Shown: positions 35,007 to 46,950 of the stretch, piece by piece | Layout: every line of letters starts with the position of its first letter | Numbering within the stretch: the first letter of the stretch is position 1 | Assembly: GCA_021234595.1 (NCBI GenBank) | Contig: CM037852.1 | Span: forward strand, 140,777,512-140,841,511 | Length of the DNA: 64,000 nt | Source: Delia radicum | Taxonomy: Eukaryota; Arthropoda; Insecta; Diptera; Anthomyiidae | Direction of reading: 5' to 3' | The notes under the pieces: model-generated | What the model saw: only the letters and a program-made list of their open reading frames with translations | Database searches by the model: none | Told to the model about the DNA's origin: nothing | Program-made: the position numbers and the translations under genes

Positions 35007-36118
35007 TACACTCAAAAAAATAAGTTAGTAGAAAAGTTAGTAAAACGTCTTGTAAATCAGGTATACTATTTTTTAGCAAAATTTTTTGCTATAATCGTGT
35101 TTTCAGCTAAAATTTTTGTTATACTTATTCAGCTCTTAACTGTTTTATAGTAATGCTTTACTAATATACTAATGCTTTACTAATTAATTTTGCTAAAAAA
35201 AAATTGTGCTGAAAAGCACATTAATAGTGTGGACGACAACCAGATTGAAAGATATACGCAGAATGAAGTAGATGTCGCGGCAGGTCAAGATGTAGTAGAG
35301 AAGAGGAAAATGATACTAAAAAGTACAACTCTAATAAGACATATAAAAAAATCAACCATGGAAGACTTTTGTATCTGTTTTTCATACATAAAACAAAATT
35401 GAGGATTAAAATAACTTAAATTTTGCGTTGTCACCGGCTTGTGAAAATAATTGTCTATTAATTAAATAAAAGACAAAATAAAATATTTATTTATTTAAAC
35501 TAAATGTTTATATGTGTGGTCAAATTGCAAACATACATATACAGAAATGTAGACAGAGTAAAGTGAAAGACAAAGACACACATCTTAGGTAGATTTTTTA
35601 TGGTTCCTTTTTCTTATTGCAATAAGGGTTGTTTTTTTCGTTTCGTTTGTTTTTGTTTATTTTATCATTTCGTTTCTATAATTATCTTCGGCAGTTGCGA
35701 TAGCATCATTTAAACGATAGCATCATTTAGACAACCATTGATGTAAGTAATTGAAAGACAATTTTTGTTATGTTATATATATTTATTTCTATATATTTTC
35801 AGATATTAAATAAATTCATGTCGTCAATGTGGAAAAATTAAAATTTTTATATTTCGTTATTATAGTAAATTATTTTTAAAAGAATCACAAAAATATGTTT
35901 TATGATTTTCAGCAAATAAATTAACTAAATTACAATTTTTCTACAAATTTTTTGCGTTTTTGCAGTCTACTAAAATTCAGCAAAAAATTTATTAATTTTT
36001 AGCAAGGCTTTTGTATTTCTAATGTACTAAGTGTTAGCAAAACTTTTGCTGAATCTACAAATTTTGTTGCTAAAAATCAGCTCGCTTGCGGACTTTACTA
36101 ACTTTTTTTTTGAGTGTA
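35007..36118 (+). mobile_element. T1 element, copy c (both ends)
   Basis: It begins TACACTCAAAAAAATAAGTT and ends TTTTTTTTTGAGTGTA, 1,112 bp. The conserved frame zone (35190-35402) reads VDDNQIERYTQNEVDVAAGQ and then KRKMILKSTTLIRHIKKST. The flanks carry a duplicated AAGTTTTCTATCAGCTA, one copy ending at the left junction and one starting about four bases after the right junction. Confidence 0.9.
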
Positions 36119-36586
36119 ATTTAAAGTTTTCTATCAGCTAATTTACATGTTTCATTTCATTTCACGTCACCGAAAATCATAATTGATGATAAAAGATCGA
36201 AAAATAAATTTTTGCCACCTTGCCACTACTGATACGCATGTGGATAGTCATAGTTTTGCCAGCCCTGGTCAAGGGCAACAACAAAAAAATTTAATGTACC
36301 AATTTTTTTTTATGTTTTTTTAATCGGTACGTCTGGGGAAATATCTGCCTCATCTACTGGATCTCCCTCCAAACTGGATCCGCGCCTGCGACATTGTACA
36401 ACATTTACAATAAAAAATTACCATACACTTCGTTGTCCATTAAAATTGAAAAAAATATATTTTAAAGGTAACTACAATGGAAAGTTATATCAAAAAAAAA
36501 AAAAAATCATATTGAAAAATGGAAATGAAAACGATATAGCAATGTGTTGGTAAAATGACATAATTGTACGTGCAATATATTAAAAT

Positions 36587-36832
36587 ACACACACAGAAAA
36601 ATAAAGTGCTAACTTATTCGGTTTGTGTGTTTTGGTAGCAGCAATCAAATTATTCAGTTCAGATTGCTCAAGCCATTTTAAAACTGATTTGTAAATATTT
36701 TGGGTGTTGCAACTAAAAGTCAACCGTATTAACTGAATTCTGTTGTGAAAACCTATATTAAGTTGTAACAACCGATTTTAGTGGAAGTACACGAATTTTA
36801 GTTGGCAAGTGGCACATTTTTTCTCAGTGTGC
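36587..36832 (-). mobile_element. M4 MITE, copy 3
   Basis: The ends are ACACACAGAAAAATAAAGTG and TTTTCTCAGTGTGC, in reversed orientation. It lies about 310 bp from copy 4, which points the other way. Confidence 0.85.
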
Positions 36833-37143
36833 ATAAATTGGGTAAGGGAAATTGATTAAAAGATTTTTTTTTTAGATTTTGATGTTCCAAGGCTAAACTT
36901 TATATGCTTAAAAATAAGCTTAAGAAGCAGTGAAATCTATTTCTCTCACAAGGAAAGTACTCGAACCAAAACACTCCGATTTTAATGAAATATGGATATG
37001 TGATAAAGAAAAAAAAAATGCTAAGATCGACCTGTCTCGGCGTTTGGGTCACCTCGGGATTTAAATGGGTCGAAATTGTTTTCAAAAATTGACCTGTTAT
37101 CGTATTTTTGCCTTTTAATGTATTTGAACCAAATCAACTATAT
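36833..37143. other. Spacer between inverted M4 copies
   Basis: A 311-bp spacer without recognised features. It contains a short GC-richer piece, GACCTGTCTCGGCGTTTGGG, near 37029. Confidence 0.5.
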
Positions 37144-37406
37144 ACACACTGAGAATAATTTAGCTATTTGCCAACTGATATTCGGTTATTACTACTCAAA
37201 TTTGATTTTTACGGCTTTCAGTTCCTTGGTAGAATTGAACATCAGTTTTCACAACAAATTTCGGTTAATTCAACTGAATTTTAGTTGCAACACCCAAAAT
37301 ATTCAGAAATCTGATATAAAATTTCTTTGTATTAACTGAAGTTATGAGTTGTTACCATAAAAATACATTTTTCAATTCGGTTGGAACTTTATTTCTCTGT
37401 GTGTAT
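37144..37406 (+). mobile_element. M4 MITE, copy 4
   Basis: The ends are ACACACTGAGAATAATTTAG and ACTTTATTTCTCTGTGTGTA. The body matches copy 2 throughout, including AGTTGCAACACCCAAAATAT. Confidence 0.87.
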
Positions 37407-38260
37407 GTACGTTTTGATTTTAAAATTTTTTGTGTTAAAAAATGTATAATTGTTGTGGTTTTTTATATGGAGAACATACTGCTATGGTTGTCAAAATCAA
37501 GTATTTGATTTCTTATTAAATTTAAGCGGACACGTGTTTCAATATGCCTGCCATTTCAGGTTTAACAAGATTTTTCCTAAAACACCTTTTTGTACTTTTT
37601 CTTAAAGAGTTTCTGTGGTAAACGTAGATAATATCAAATTTCATATTTTTGAAAACTCAATAACTCTGTGTAATTTTTCTTCTAAATTTCGTTAATTTTA
37701 AATAATAAAGTAAGTAAAAGTAAAAAAAAACCTAATTTTTTATATGCAATTTATTACTTATTTCTAAATCAGGTTATGTATTTTTTTTTAAAAGCTTTCC
37801 AGTAATATATAACATGATATAAATTTAATATACATACGTTCATAGAAAACGAATATAAGTTATTTGAGTTATGTACCCTTACAAAAAAAGTACCAGGAGC
37901 ACTAGAACTACTTTGACATATTTGTTTGCAACGGTATGACCATTTTCTTTGCTGATCATATATAATATTTATATCAACATTTTCGTTTTTGAATTGCAGA
38001 TTAATATTTAATTAAAATAATTTTTAATTTTCTAAGTTATAAGAAAGCTCCCATATTTTTTTTTTCAATATATTTTCAAATGTTTTCATTGAAAACAAAT
38101 AAATAGCAGAAAACATTTTTTTTTAATTCTTTAAAAAGTATTTAATTTTTTTTTTTTAAGAACCCAGAGTTAAACTCTACGGATTGTTTGTTTCGTACAA
38201 GTTTAACATCTACATATATAACAGAGTGCCTCAAAATATAAGTATCCTCAAAAGATGTGT
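37407..38260. other. AT-rich stretch, nothing recognised
   Basis: No gene was seen. Confidence 0.5.
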
Positions 38261-38800
38261 CCCAGTAAAAAACGCTGCTTACCTGCAAGCAGGTTTGTAA
38301 GGGAGTAAGCCATAAAGAATCCCTTACAAACCTGCTTACATATGCCATGATTTTTATATGGCGAATTCCCACTTGGAAGCATTACTTTTTGGCAAAATAA
38401 GCGCTGATTTTAGCGCTTATAAAAAGCTGTGATTTCATGGCTTTCAGTAAAATCATTTTTCATGTCTAGATTATTACGGTTAAAAGTAATAATATGAATA
38501 TTATATAATTTATTTTACATAAAATTCTACAGTTATTAATTTTTTGTTGGTTAAATTTTAGACATATTAATATAATAATTTAATTTGTTTCCGTACCACG
38601 TGCTAGCTCTTCAGAAACAATTTAATGACTATTTATTTTGTACAACATACTTGTAAGGGATTAAGGTAAGCTGCTTACAACCTGCATTCTTGTAAGGGAA
38701 ATCAGAAAGCTCAAAAATTTTTTTTTGGTTATTTTTATACGAAAATTATTCGATTCTTTTGCTGCTTCTCAGTATTATGTAATGGTAAGCACTTACATAA
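38261..38800 (+). mobile_element. CCCAGTAAAAA MITE, copy 1 (right end unclear)
   Basis: It begins CCCAGTAAAAAACGCTGCTT. Inverted words of the type GCTTAC.TGCAAGCAGGTTTG and CAAACCTGCTTAC occur within the first 80 bases, and the related AAGGTAAGCTGCTTACAACC lies near 38670. The reversed copy at 57180-57763 matches it over most of its length. The second CCCAG end was not found. Confidence 0.7.
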
Positions 38801-40867
38801 TGGTAAGCACTTTTCTGCTGATTCCTAAAGGTTTTTGGCTTTAGTATAATATCCCGTGAGCTACACCGTTTTTTAGAAAAAAAAAATACAAACACTATTT
38901 TTTATAAAGTATAAATTGTTTACTGCAATTTTTGTTAAAAATTGGTTCAAATATAAAAAAGATTAAACAATTCGTTCTGCATTAAAAAATTCAGCCCCTT
39001 GCCACAAGATAATAAAAACTTTATGACATTATTATTTTTAAGCTGTGTTTTCTAATTTGATTTATGTTTAATGTTTAAATATTTCGTTTTTATGTTTTAT
39101 GTAAATTTTATTATGTTTTGAAAATAATACTCATGTTATTGTAAGTGTAAAAACTATATGGTATGGTTGATAATGTTACTAATTAAATGTTTTATATTTT
39201 AAATAGACGTCCCTAGAAAAAGTCAACAACAAATTGACGAAACGTCGGGAGAAAATGTAATATAAATGTATTTTTATTTACATTAATTGAATTTAGGCCG
39301 AATTAGCTTATTTTGAAGACAATAACTGAAGATTAGCCAAAATAAAAAAACAATAGACATTTTTTTATGTTTTTCAATGCGATTTTTATTCGAAATTAAA
39401 CAACTCTTCCATTTTACATTTTTAATACATCGTCGAATAGTTTTTGAAATCGTCTAATAATTTTGGCAACTGATTAACCCTTGCTTGCACACAGTAGCAT
39501 TTATTTTTTGCACACAATTTGTATGCATAAAGTTCATTTTATAATACTAATATAACTGTATTTTTCATTTAATAAAGCCTAATGTTTCATATTTAAAATA
39601 TAGTATTTTATTTTATTTTTTTTTTAATTTTTATTTGTTTTGCAAATATTTCAGGAAATATTTAACGGTTGTTCATGTTTGATATAAAATACGAGTTTTA
39701 TTTGTAGAATATCTAGTTTAGGTAAAAATTATTGGTATTTATCTTAAAAATGGGAATTTTTCCTTAGAGAATCCTGTATACATCCTTGAACATTATGAAA
39801 CAGTTTTGTATTGAAATTATTAGCGGATGCCAACACATTACATATATCGCTCATTTACTTTAATAACGTCATAACTCAACAATTTTGATTTTGTAGAAAA
39901 AGAATTTAAAGTTTTCAATTTACTCCCACCTTGAAGAAAAAAAAAACGACATAATTTATCTCAAGAGGTGAGTATACATTATACCAATACGAATTTTTTA
40001 CACAATATGATACGTGATATAATAAATAATTCTACGTCATTAACTCAAAAATCATGTTTTTTGATTTGTGACATTCTTGAAGTAAAAAGCGATATGTATT
40101 CAAAATGAAAAACGGATTAAAAATGGCATGTTTTTTGAAATTTTAATAAAACTTGCATTAAAAAATTATACAAAAATCTTATTATCTCGAGTCGAGCAGC
40201 TGCTTTTAATAATTTTTTTAATGTAGTATCGTAGAATTTATTTTTTTTTTATATTTGACCAATATTAAATATATAAATAAATAAAAAATAGTGTTCTGGG
40301 ATAGCTTTTAAAAACGGGTTTGCTCACGGGAGCTAGAGGCGAAATATTTCAGGAATCATCATAAAACATATTAATCTTTATTCTCAGTTATGTGCAATTT
40401 GATCTTTTTTTTAAAGTCTCAAAATGACACTCTCTCACAGACTGATGACAGGCTCAGCATGGTCAAAGCTTAAGCCCTAGAGCCAAGAGCTTGAAATTTG
40501 GCATGGAGGTAAATTCTCCAACGTAAACGTCCGGTAAGACAGGATTTTTGGAAACTTTTACGGAAATTCCGTTGGCTAGAAAGCTGAGATTTTCAATATG
40601 AGTTAATTCGGATATGATCTAACTCTAGTAGTTTTTGGAAAAAAACTTGTATTTGCTTGTCCTATTCGATAGATATTTTTAATAAAAAAAAAGAAATTTT
40701 TCAAAAACTACTGGCTTTTATTTGTAGAACAAATGGAGTGCTAGACTTTTTAAAATTCTAAAAACTAAAAGAAATTATTTGAAATTCCGAAACATTCTGA
40801 AAAGTTTTGCAGAACAAAAGTCGTAAACTTAGTGTGCATTTACGTCGAAACTTTAAAAAAAAAAGAG
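38801..40867. other. AT-rich stretch, nothing recognised
   Basis: No gene was seen. A slightly GC-richer patch at 40430-40620 (phrases CCTAGAGCCAAGAGCTTGA and ACGTCCGGTAAGACAGG) may be an old repeat, but it has no second copy here. Confidence 0.45.
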
Positions 40868-41080
40868 ATAGCGGAAATTATGGAGGCTCTAGCTTTTCTA
40901 AAACTTTGGGTTCTGATGAGATCTTTAGCCAGATCGAAATACTAGTATCAACCTAGCTAATATGTTTGATTTGCTTTATTTTTGTAAATATACGGAAGTT
41001 GAAAGCTCGTTATAAATTAAAAATAACATAAAAATAATCTCGATGTATATAAAAACAAAAAACTAATATAACTGTAAAGA
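40868..41080 (+). repeat. Dispersed repeat A family, copy C
   Basis: It matches the repeat at 15381 from ATTATGGAGGCTCTAGC through GAAATACTAGTATCAACC to AACTAATATAACTGTAAAG. It has no LTR at the CTAG site and lacks the first 60 bases. Confidence 0.85.
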
Positions 41081-41675
41081 ACTTGCTGACTGTTGGCAAC
41101 TTTGACATATTCATGAAACAACTAAAGGTCCAATTTATAGAACAGGCCACATTATAGAACATATATATTAATCATATTAAATGGGGAAAATATCCGAATT
41201 ATACTCTATAAAAGCACTCAAACTAAATGGTACATTTGGATGCGATTCGATATAATTGAATACAGCCATTTTGTTGGATGACAAATATATATAGTTCTAT
41301 AAAGGCTCATATTAAAATAAAATAATTTTTTAATCGTGTTTAACCGTACGATGCATACCCAACTTTTACTACGAGAACACACACCCGTGATACGTTTTTA
41401 CATACTAGCTTATTTTGGCTTTTTCTAATGTTAAATGGTCCAATATCATTATTTTTTTTTAAATGCGTATCTTTCGTATCTTTCTTGCCTACACCTACAC
41501 CTACATGTCGACTTTGGAAGAAATTACTTATTTTTCCTAGATCCGAAATCTCTATGCCCTAAGTTAAGCCGTTCCTGAGTTACAGCACTGCAAAGTTGCA
41601 ATAATATACATTTGTACCCGGGTGTGTGTTCTAAGGGTTAAGTGGTTTACATTTTATTGAAATAGCTTTTTCCCC
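41081..41675. other. AT-rich stretch, nothing recognised
   Basis: No gene was seen. Confidence 0.5.
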
Positions 41676-41924
41676 TACACTCACAATAACTTTTCCATAA
41701 AAGTTCAACAGTTATTTAAAAATGTAATCGATAAAGTGGTTTCAATGGAATATACAGTTAAATTACCAAAGAAATACATTTTTTAACTTTCTGTCTGTTA
41801 TTGAATAAACAAAATATACAAAAAAAAAAGGTCTTTCGGTAATAGTTAAAATACACAATTAAAATTTTCTATTTAAAACAAAAAGTTGTGATATTATATT
41901 GAGTTTTGAAATAAACTAAAACAA

Positions 41925-42242
41925 CCCAGCAAAATTTTTTAGAACAGATTACCTCTGAACCTGTTCTAGAACAACTTCTTTTACCACTGGTTACATGGAA
42001 CCGGTTCTAGAACAGGTTCCTGGGTGTCTAAATGTAAGGTGTCACTGTCCCAGAACCAGTTCTATAACTGGTTCTAGAACCGGTTCTAAAGCAACCTGTT
42101 CTTGTTTGGAGGTAAATAACCTATTGCAAATAGGACAAACTCTATATAAAAAGAACCAGTTGCAGAACAGAAATTAGAACCTGTTATAATACAGTATAAG
42201 TTGTTCTGCAACCAGTTATTTGGATTTTACTATTTTACTGGG
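41925..42242 (+). mobile_element. CCCAGCAAAA MITE, first insert (318 bp)
   Basis: It starts CCCAGCAAAATTTTTTAGAA and ends TTTTACTATTTTACTGGG, short TIRs of the form CCCAG(C/T)AAAAT. The interior is packed with GGTTCTAGAACC, AGAACCGGTTCT and related palindromes. AA flanks both ends. The small open frame at 41995-42177 is accidental. Confidence 0.9.
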
Positions 42243-42295
42243 AATCTATTGTTTTTATCGATTTTGTCAATTAATTTTTTAACAGTTGAGAATAA

Positions 42296-42613
42296 CCCAG
42301 CAAAATTTTATAGAACAGATTACCTATGAACCTGTTCTAGAACAATTTCTTTTACAACCGGTTACATGGAACCGGTTCTAGAACAGGTTCCTGGAAGTCG
42401 AAATGTACGGTGTCACTGACCCAGAACCAGTTTTATAACTGGTTCTAGAACCGGTTCTAGAATAACCTGTTCTTGTTTGGAGGTAAAGAACCTATTGCAA
42501 ATAGGACAAACTCCATATAAAAAGAACCAGTTGCAGAACAGAAATTAGAACCTGTTATAATGCAATATAAGTTGTTCTGCAACCAGTACTTTGGATTTTA
42601 CTATTTTACTGGG
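42296..42613 (+). mobile_element. CCCAGCAAAA MITE, second insert (318 bp)
   Basis: It has the same length, orientation and order as the first insert, 53 bp downstream. Point differences are scattered (for example ACAACCGG for ACCACTGG). AA flanks both ends. Confidence 0.9.
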
Positions 42614-42728
42614 AAACTAAACAATACAATTGCTTTAAACGAAAGGTAAGTAGTCCTTCTTTTCCTGATTTTCAAATACATTAATGTTTATATTCAGTAG
42701 TTTTTATGGAAAAAATTTTGTGAGTGTA

Positions 42729-43737
42729 CCTCAGTAAATTTTTATATTTTTTTTAATGGAGTGTTATATTTGAAAATTGTTTTTAAATTTCAATGTTTAA
42801 CTGTCAATCACGATACAGGAAATTGAGAACAGTTAAAAATATTAACAAATTGTTTTATAGACAATGTGAACATATTAAATTATGAATTTGAATTTCCACC
42901 AATGTTTAAATTTTATATATTAACACAAAACTTTTTTGTATCTTTTTATCATGTAAAAATAGCTTTAAGCTTCATTGATTTCATAAAGTAAAATACAATA
43001 ATTTATTCTGACTTCCAGTTACGTTTTTTTTTATTCATTTCCATCATCATCATCATCACCCATATATAGCCTTAGAATATTTAACTTATTGGCCTTAAGG
43101 CTTTAACCACAACCACTTTATCATTTCTCACGTTTTCACACATAGAGCATGGAATATCAAATATGGTAGAAAGAGTATTTATGGTATGTATCGGTGTTAG
43201 TTTTGTCTTGCCTAGCCTGCTTATTACACAAGTTTACATCATAAATTCGCCAGACATGAGACTTTTTGTTATCATGTATTTTGGTTGCCTAAAACCGAAA
43301 ATCTCATTCAACAATTTTTTTATGGCGCAGTTTTTGAAATTATATACATTTTTGAATTTATGAGTTGTTTAACTAATTTCACTATATCAAAATTTGAGCC
43401 AGTAAAATTGCAAAAAAAAAATCATTTAATCCGCAATAAATCCTTTGAATATTGTTTTTAAATCGGTTTAGTAATTTTGGACCTAAGGGTATAAATTACA
43501 TGGAAAAGCAATTTTTCGAGAAAAAAAATTTAAACAGTGTTGCCCAAAAATATTTTTTTTCGCAAAAAGTATAGCGATATTGAAAAAATTTCTTTAATTC
43601 GCGAATATCTCAAAAAAACCCATACTTAATTTGAATGAAATGTATGTCTAAAGCATCACTTACAACATATACAAATTTCAAGCTGTGATTCAAAAGGTTT
43701 CAAAAATAAACGAAAATTTCCCGAAAGTATGTACACT
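42729..43737. other. AT-rich stretch with ATC microsatellite
   Basis: An (ATC)6 microsatellite lies at 43042-43059. A 66-codon open frame at 43163-43363 has no recognisable features. Otherwise nothing was recognised. Confidence 0.5.
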
Positions 43738-44869
43738 TACACTCAAAAATAAGTTAGTGCAAAAGTTAGTAAAACGTCTTGTAAATCAGGTATACTATTT
43801 TTTAGAAAATTTTTTTTGCTAAAATCGTGTTTTCAGCTAAAATTTTTGTTATACTTATTCAGCACTTAACTATTTTATACTAATGCTTTACTAATATACT
43901 AATGTTTTACTAATTAATTTTGCTAAAAAAAATTGTGCTGATAAGCACATTAATAGTGAGGACGACAACCAGATTGAAAGATATACGCACAATGAAGCAG
44001 ATGTCGCGGCATGTCAAGATGTAGTAGAGAAGAGGAAAATGATACTAAAAACTACAACTCTAATAAGAAATATAAAAAAAATCAACCATGGAAGACTTTT
44101 ATATCTCTTTTTCATACATAAAACAAAATTGAGGATTAAAACAACTTAAATTATGCGTTGTCACCTTGTGAAAATAATTGTCTATTAATAAAATAAAAGA
44201 CAAAAGAAAATATTTAAATTTAATATGTATTTCTATAATAAATGTTAATAGATTAATAATCTAGTGTGGTCAAATTGCAAACAAACATATACAGACATGT
44301 AGACAGAGTAAAGCGAAAGACAAAGACACACATCTTAGGTAGATTTGTATGGTTCCTTTTTCGTATTGCAAAAAAAGGGTTGTTTTTTTCGTTTCGTTTG
44401 TTTTTGTTTATTTTTTCGTTTCGTTTCTATAATTATCTTCAGCAGTTGCGTTCTTTAAAAGAAAGCATCATTTAGACAACGATTGATGTAAGTAGTTGAA
44501 AGAAAATTTTTGTTATGTTATATATATTTATTTCTATATATTTTCAGATATTAAATTAATTCATGTCGTCAATGTGGGAAAATGTAAATTTTTATATTTC
44601 GTAATTATTGTAAATTATTTTTGAAAGAATCACAAAAATATGTTTTATGATTTTCAGCAAATATATTAACTAAATTACAATTTTTTTGCGTTTTTTTCAG
44701 TCTACTTAAATTCAGCAAAAAATTTAATAATTTTTACCAAGGCTTTTTTATTTCTAATCTACTAAGTGTTAGCAAAACTTTTGCTGAATCTACTAATTTT
44801 GTTGCTAAAAATCAGGTCGCTGATTTTCAGCAAAAGATTTTGCTGACATTAGCAATTTTTTTGCTAGCA
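43738..44869 (+). mobile_element. T1 element, copy d (3' end missing)
   Basis: It begins TACACTCAAAAATAAGTTAG. The conserved frame zone (about 43950-44080) reads EDDNQIERYTHNEADVAACQ but is then shifted by an extra A. The copy stops at TTTGCTAGCA; the CCCTCCTGAC... terminal segment is replaced by unrelated sequence. Confidence 0.87.
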
Positions 44870-44898
44870 AAACAATCCAAAAAAAAACTTTTTTTTTT

Positions 44899-45303
44899 GG
44901 ATTTAGAACACTATGTAGGTAAAGACCACTGCAAATGTAGTTAAAAACAAATGCAATTTCACTTAAAGAAAGGACGACTTACATTTCAATAAATTCAACT
45001 AACATTGTCATTTGTTTTTTAATGTTTAAAAAATGACTATAAATTGTAGCAAAAATGAACCACGTGTTAGTAAAAATACAAACATATATATATTTTTTTA
45101 TTTTTTAAATAACAAAAAACAACTGTAAAAAATTAATGCAAAATCAAAAAGCAGTCATTTGATGAGGTTTGCTTTTTTTAAATGAACTACAAGGTTAGTA
45201 AAAAATTTAATTTATTCTACAAATGACTGACATTCAAAATAAAAAAAACTGTATTACAACCCAAACAACTACATATTTTTAAAGCAGATGTTCCCTGAGT
45301 GTA
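44899..45303 (+). mobile_element. M3 MITE, copy 3
   Basis: It begins GATTTAGAACACTATGTAGG and ends TGTTCCCTGAGTGTA. All family landmarks are present: CCACTGCAAATGTAG, AAAGGACGACTTAC, GAACTACAAGGTTAG and CTGTATTACAACCC. Confidence 0.85.
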
Positions 45304-45871
45304 GTTAAGATACGTACTAAGATTTTCGTTATTACATTCTATGTCCTTTTGAAAGGAGATTTAATGTTCTATTTGTAAACAAATTATATTAATATTTGTA
45401 CTATCAAAATGATATTTGATTTATACGGCTCCATTAAATTAGGTCCCAAAGTGACAAATGAAAAATGGGCCCAAAAAAGGAGGAAAACTTAGTTTTCTCT
45501 TTCGGTGGCCTTTTTTCATTTGAAAAATGAAAATAGGAATGAAGAATGACCCCGAAAAATTTTTGGGTAAAATTCATTTTCGTATGTGGGGTTGAATTAC
45601 ATTATATAATTTAGCTCTAATTTTGGAGGATGAAAACTAAAGGTTGCTTTAACCAATTACTTAAGGAGGTCAATAGGTATATGACATATCGTATATACTA
45701 TTTAATATCATATTTTTCCTTTATAGATTTTCCAATGTTTTATGTATTAACGGACAAGAAATCTAAGAAAGCATGTGAAGAATTGCAGATATGTAATAGA
45801 AATAATATACAATATTTTTAAATTTTCGGTTTGTGTTCGGAGGGACGTGGTAAAAGGGTTTTCAAAAGAAA
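45304..45871. other. AT-rich spacer between M3 copies
   Basis: No gene was recognised. A short GGCCC/CCCCGAAAA-containing stretch (45440-45600) stands out slightly. A 63-codon open frame at 45630-45821 lacks a recognised domain. Confidence 0.5.
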
Positions 45872-46264
45872 TACACTTAGAATACTATGTAGGTAAAGAC
45901 CACTGCAAATGTAGTTACAAACAAATGAAATTTCACTAAAAGAAAGGAAGACTTACATTTAAGTAAATTCAACTAACATTGTCATTTGAAATGAAATGAA
46001 AAATGAACCACAATTGTAGTAAAAATTAACCAAATATGCAGTAAAAGATAAACAAAAATTTGTTATTTTTATTTTTTCAAATAACAAAAAAGAACTGTAA
46101 AAATGAAAAATCATAAAACAGTCATTTTATGTGGTTTGTTTTTTTACATGAACTACAAGGTTAGTAAAAAATTTAATTTGTTCTACAATTGACTGAAATT
46201 TACATTAAAAATAACGAAACTGTATTACAACCCATATTTTTAAAGTAGAAGTTTCCTGAGTGTA
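45872..46264 (+). mobile_element. M3 MITE, copy 4
   Basis: It begins TACACTTAGAATACTATGTA and ends GTTTCCTGAGTGTA. It is directly repeated relative to copy 3, with starts about 970 bp apart. It shows the family's unequal TIRs: TACACTTAGAA and, inverted, TACACTCAGGAA. Confidence 0.88.
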
Positions 46265-46805
46265 TATTAATTAGAAATTTCATCTGATGAACTAGGAAGT
46301 CGAAAACCGGGACACACTTTTTACTAACACCGCGAAATATTTATCTAAAAACAGATCTCGAAATTTCGGTACGTGGCATGAACAAATATATTTCCGTTCT
46401 ATAAATAGGAATATCTCCAAATTGACCGTTAGCTGTCTAAGTGTTAGAAAGTTATAACGTACCTGCAATATCTATCTGATTAGTTAGAAAGTTTAAATTT
46501 GGTATTCATGGTGTGGTTTCCACGCTAAAAATTTCAATGAAATTAGTTTATTTATTTATTATATCTTGAAATTGAAACTATAATGTGGGTTTGTGAGTTG
46601 AATTTTGTAAAAAACTAATTAATTAACATTTTAATAATATTTGTCTTACTGTTTAATATATTTATTTAATTTAATATTTTGTGTGCTTCTCTAAATTTCG
46701 TTTCGATATATAGCATTCATCGCACTACCGAATGTATTTGAGCCCGATCTATTGCCTGATGGCGGAGATGTGTGACAAAAACGCATTTGAACGCTAGTTA
46801 AAAAA
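46265..46805. other. AT-rich stretch, nothing recognised
   Basis: No gene was seen. Confidence 0.5.
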
Positions 46806-46950
46806 AAAATGAAATTTAACTTAAAGAACGGACGACCTACATTTAAGTAAATTCAACTAACATTTTCATTTGTTTTTCAGTGTTCATAAAATGAGCTAAA
46901 ATTATAGTTAAAATTAGCTCCATATGCAGTAAAATATAAACAAACTCTTT
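46806..46950 (+). mobile_element. M3 MITE, internal fragment
   Basis: It retains ATGAAATTTAACTTAAAG, ACGGACGACCTACATTTAAG and ATTCAACTAACATTTTCATT, then fades. Both termini are missing. Confidence 0.75.

Larger units (their letters stand above)
30986..36388. mobile_element. Probable hAT-like element enlarged by nested insertions
   Basis: The left end CAGTGGCGGATCCAG, followed by CCTTTTGGAGGGG, has an inverted partner at the right: CCCTCCAAACTGGATCCGC and then GCCTG. CAGTGGCGGATCCAG is a known type of hAT terminus. The octamer before the left end, ACAACATT, recurs at 36398-36405, about ten bases beyond the inferred right end, so the exact boundary is uncertain. Two T1 insertions (32342-33279, 35007-36118) and other repeats account for at least 2 kb of the 5.4 kb. 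No transposase was recognised. Confidence 0.5.
41676..42728 (+). mobile_element. TACACTCACAA MITE hosting two insertions of one other MITE
   Basis: The outer ends TACACTCACAATAACTTTTC and, inverted, TACACTCACAAAATTTTTTC are TIRs. Without its two 318-bp inserts it is about 413 bp and aligns with the intact copy at 49793-50175 through AACTTTCTGTCTGTTATT, TTTTCGGTAATAG-type and ATTGTTTTTATCGATTTTGT segments. The alignment shows exactly where each insert entered. Confidence 0.9.

Noticed and set aside
41995..42177. 60-residue protein
   Set aside because: The frame lies within the first 318-bp MITE insert and is not kept open in the second insert.
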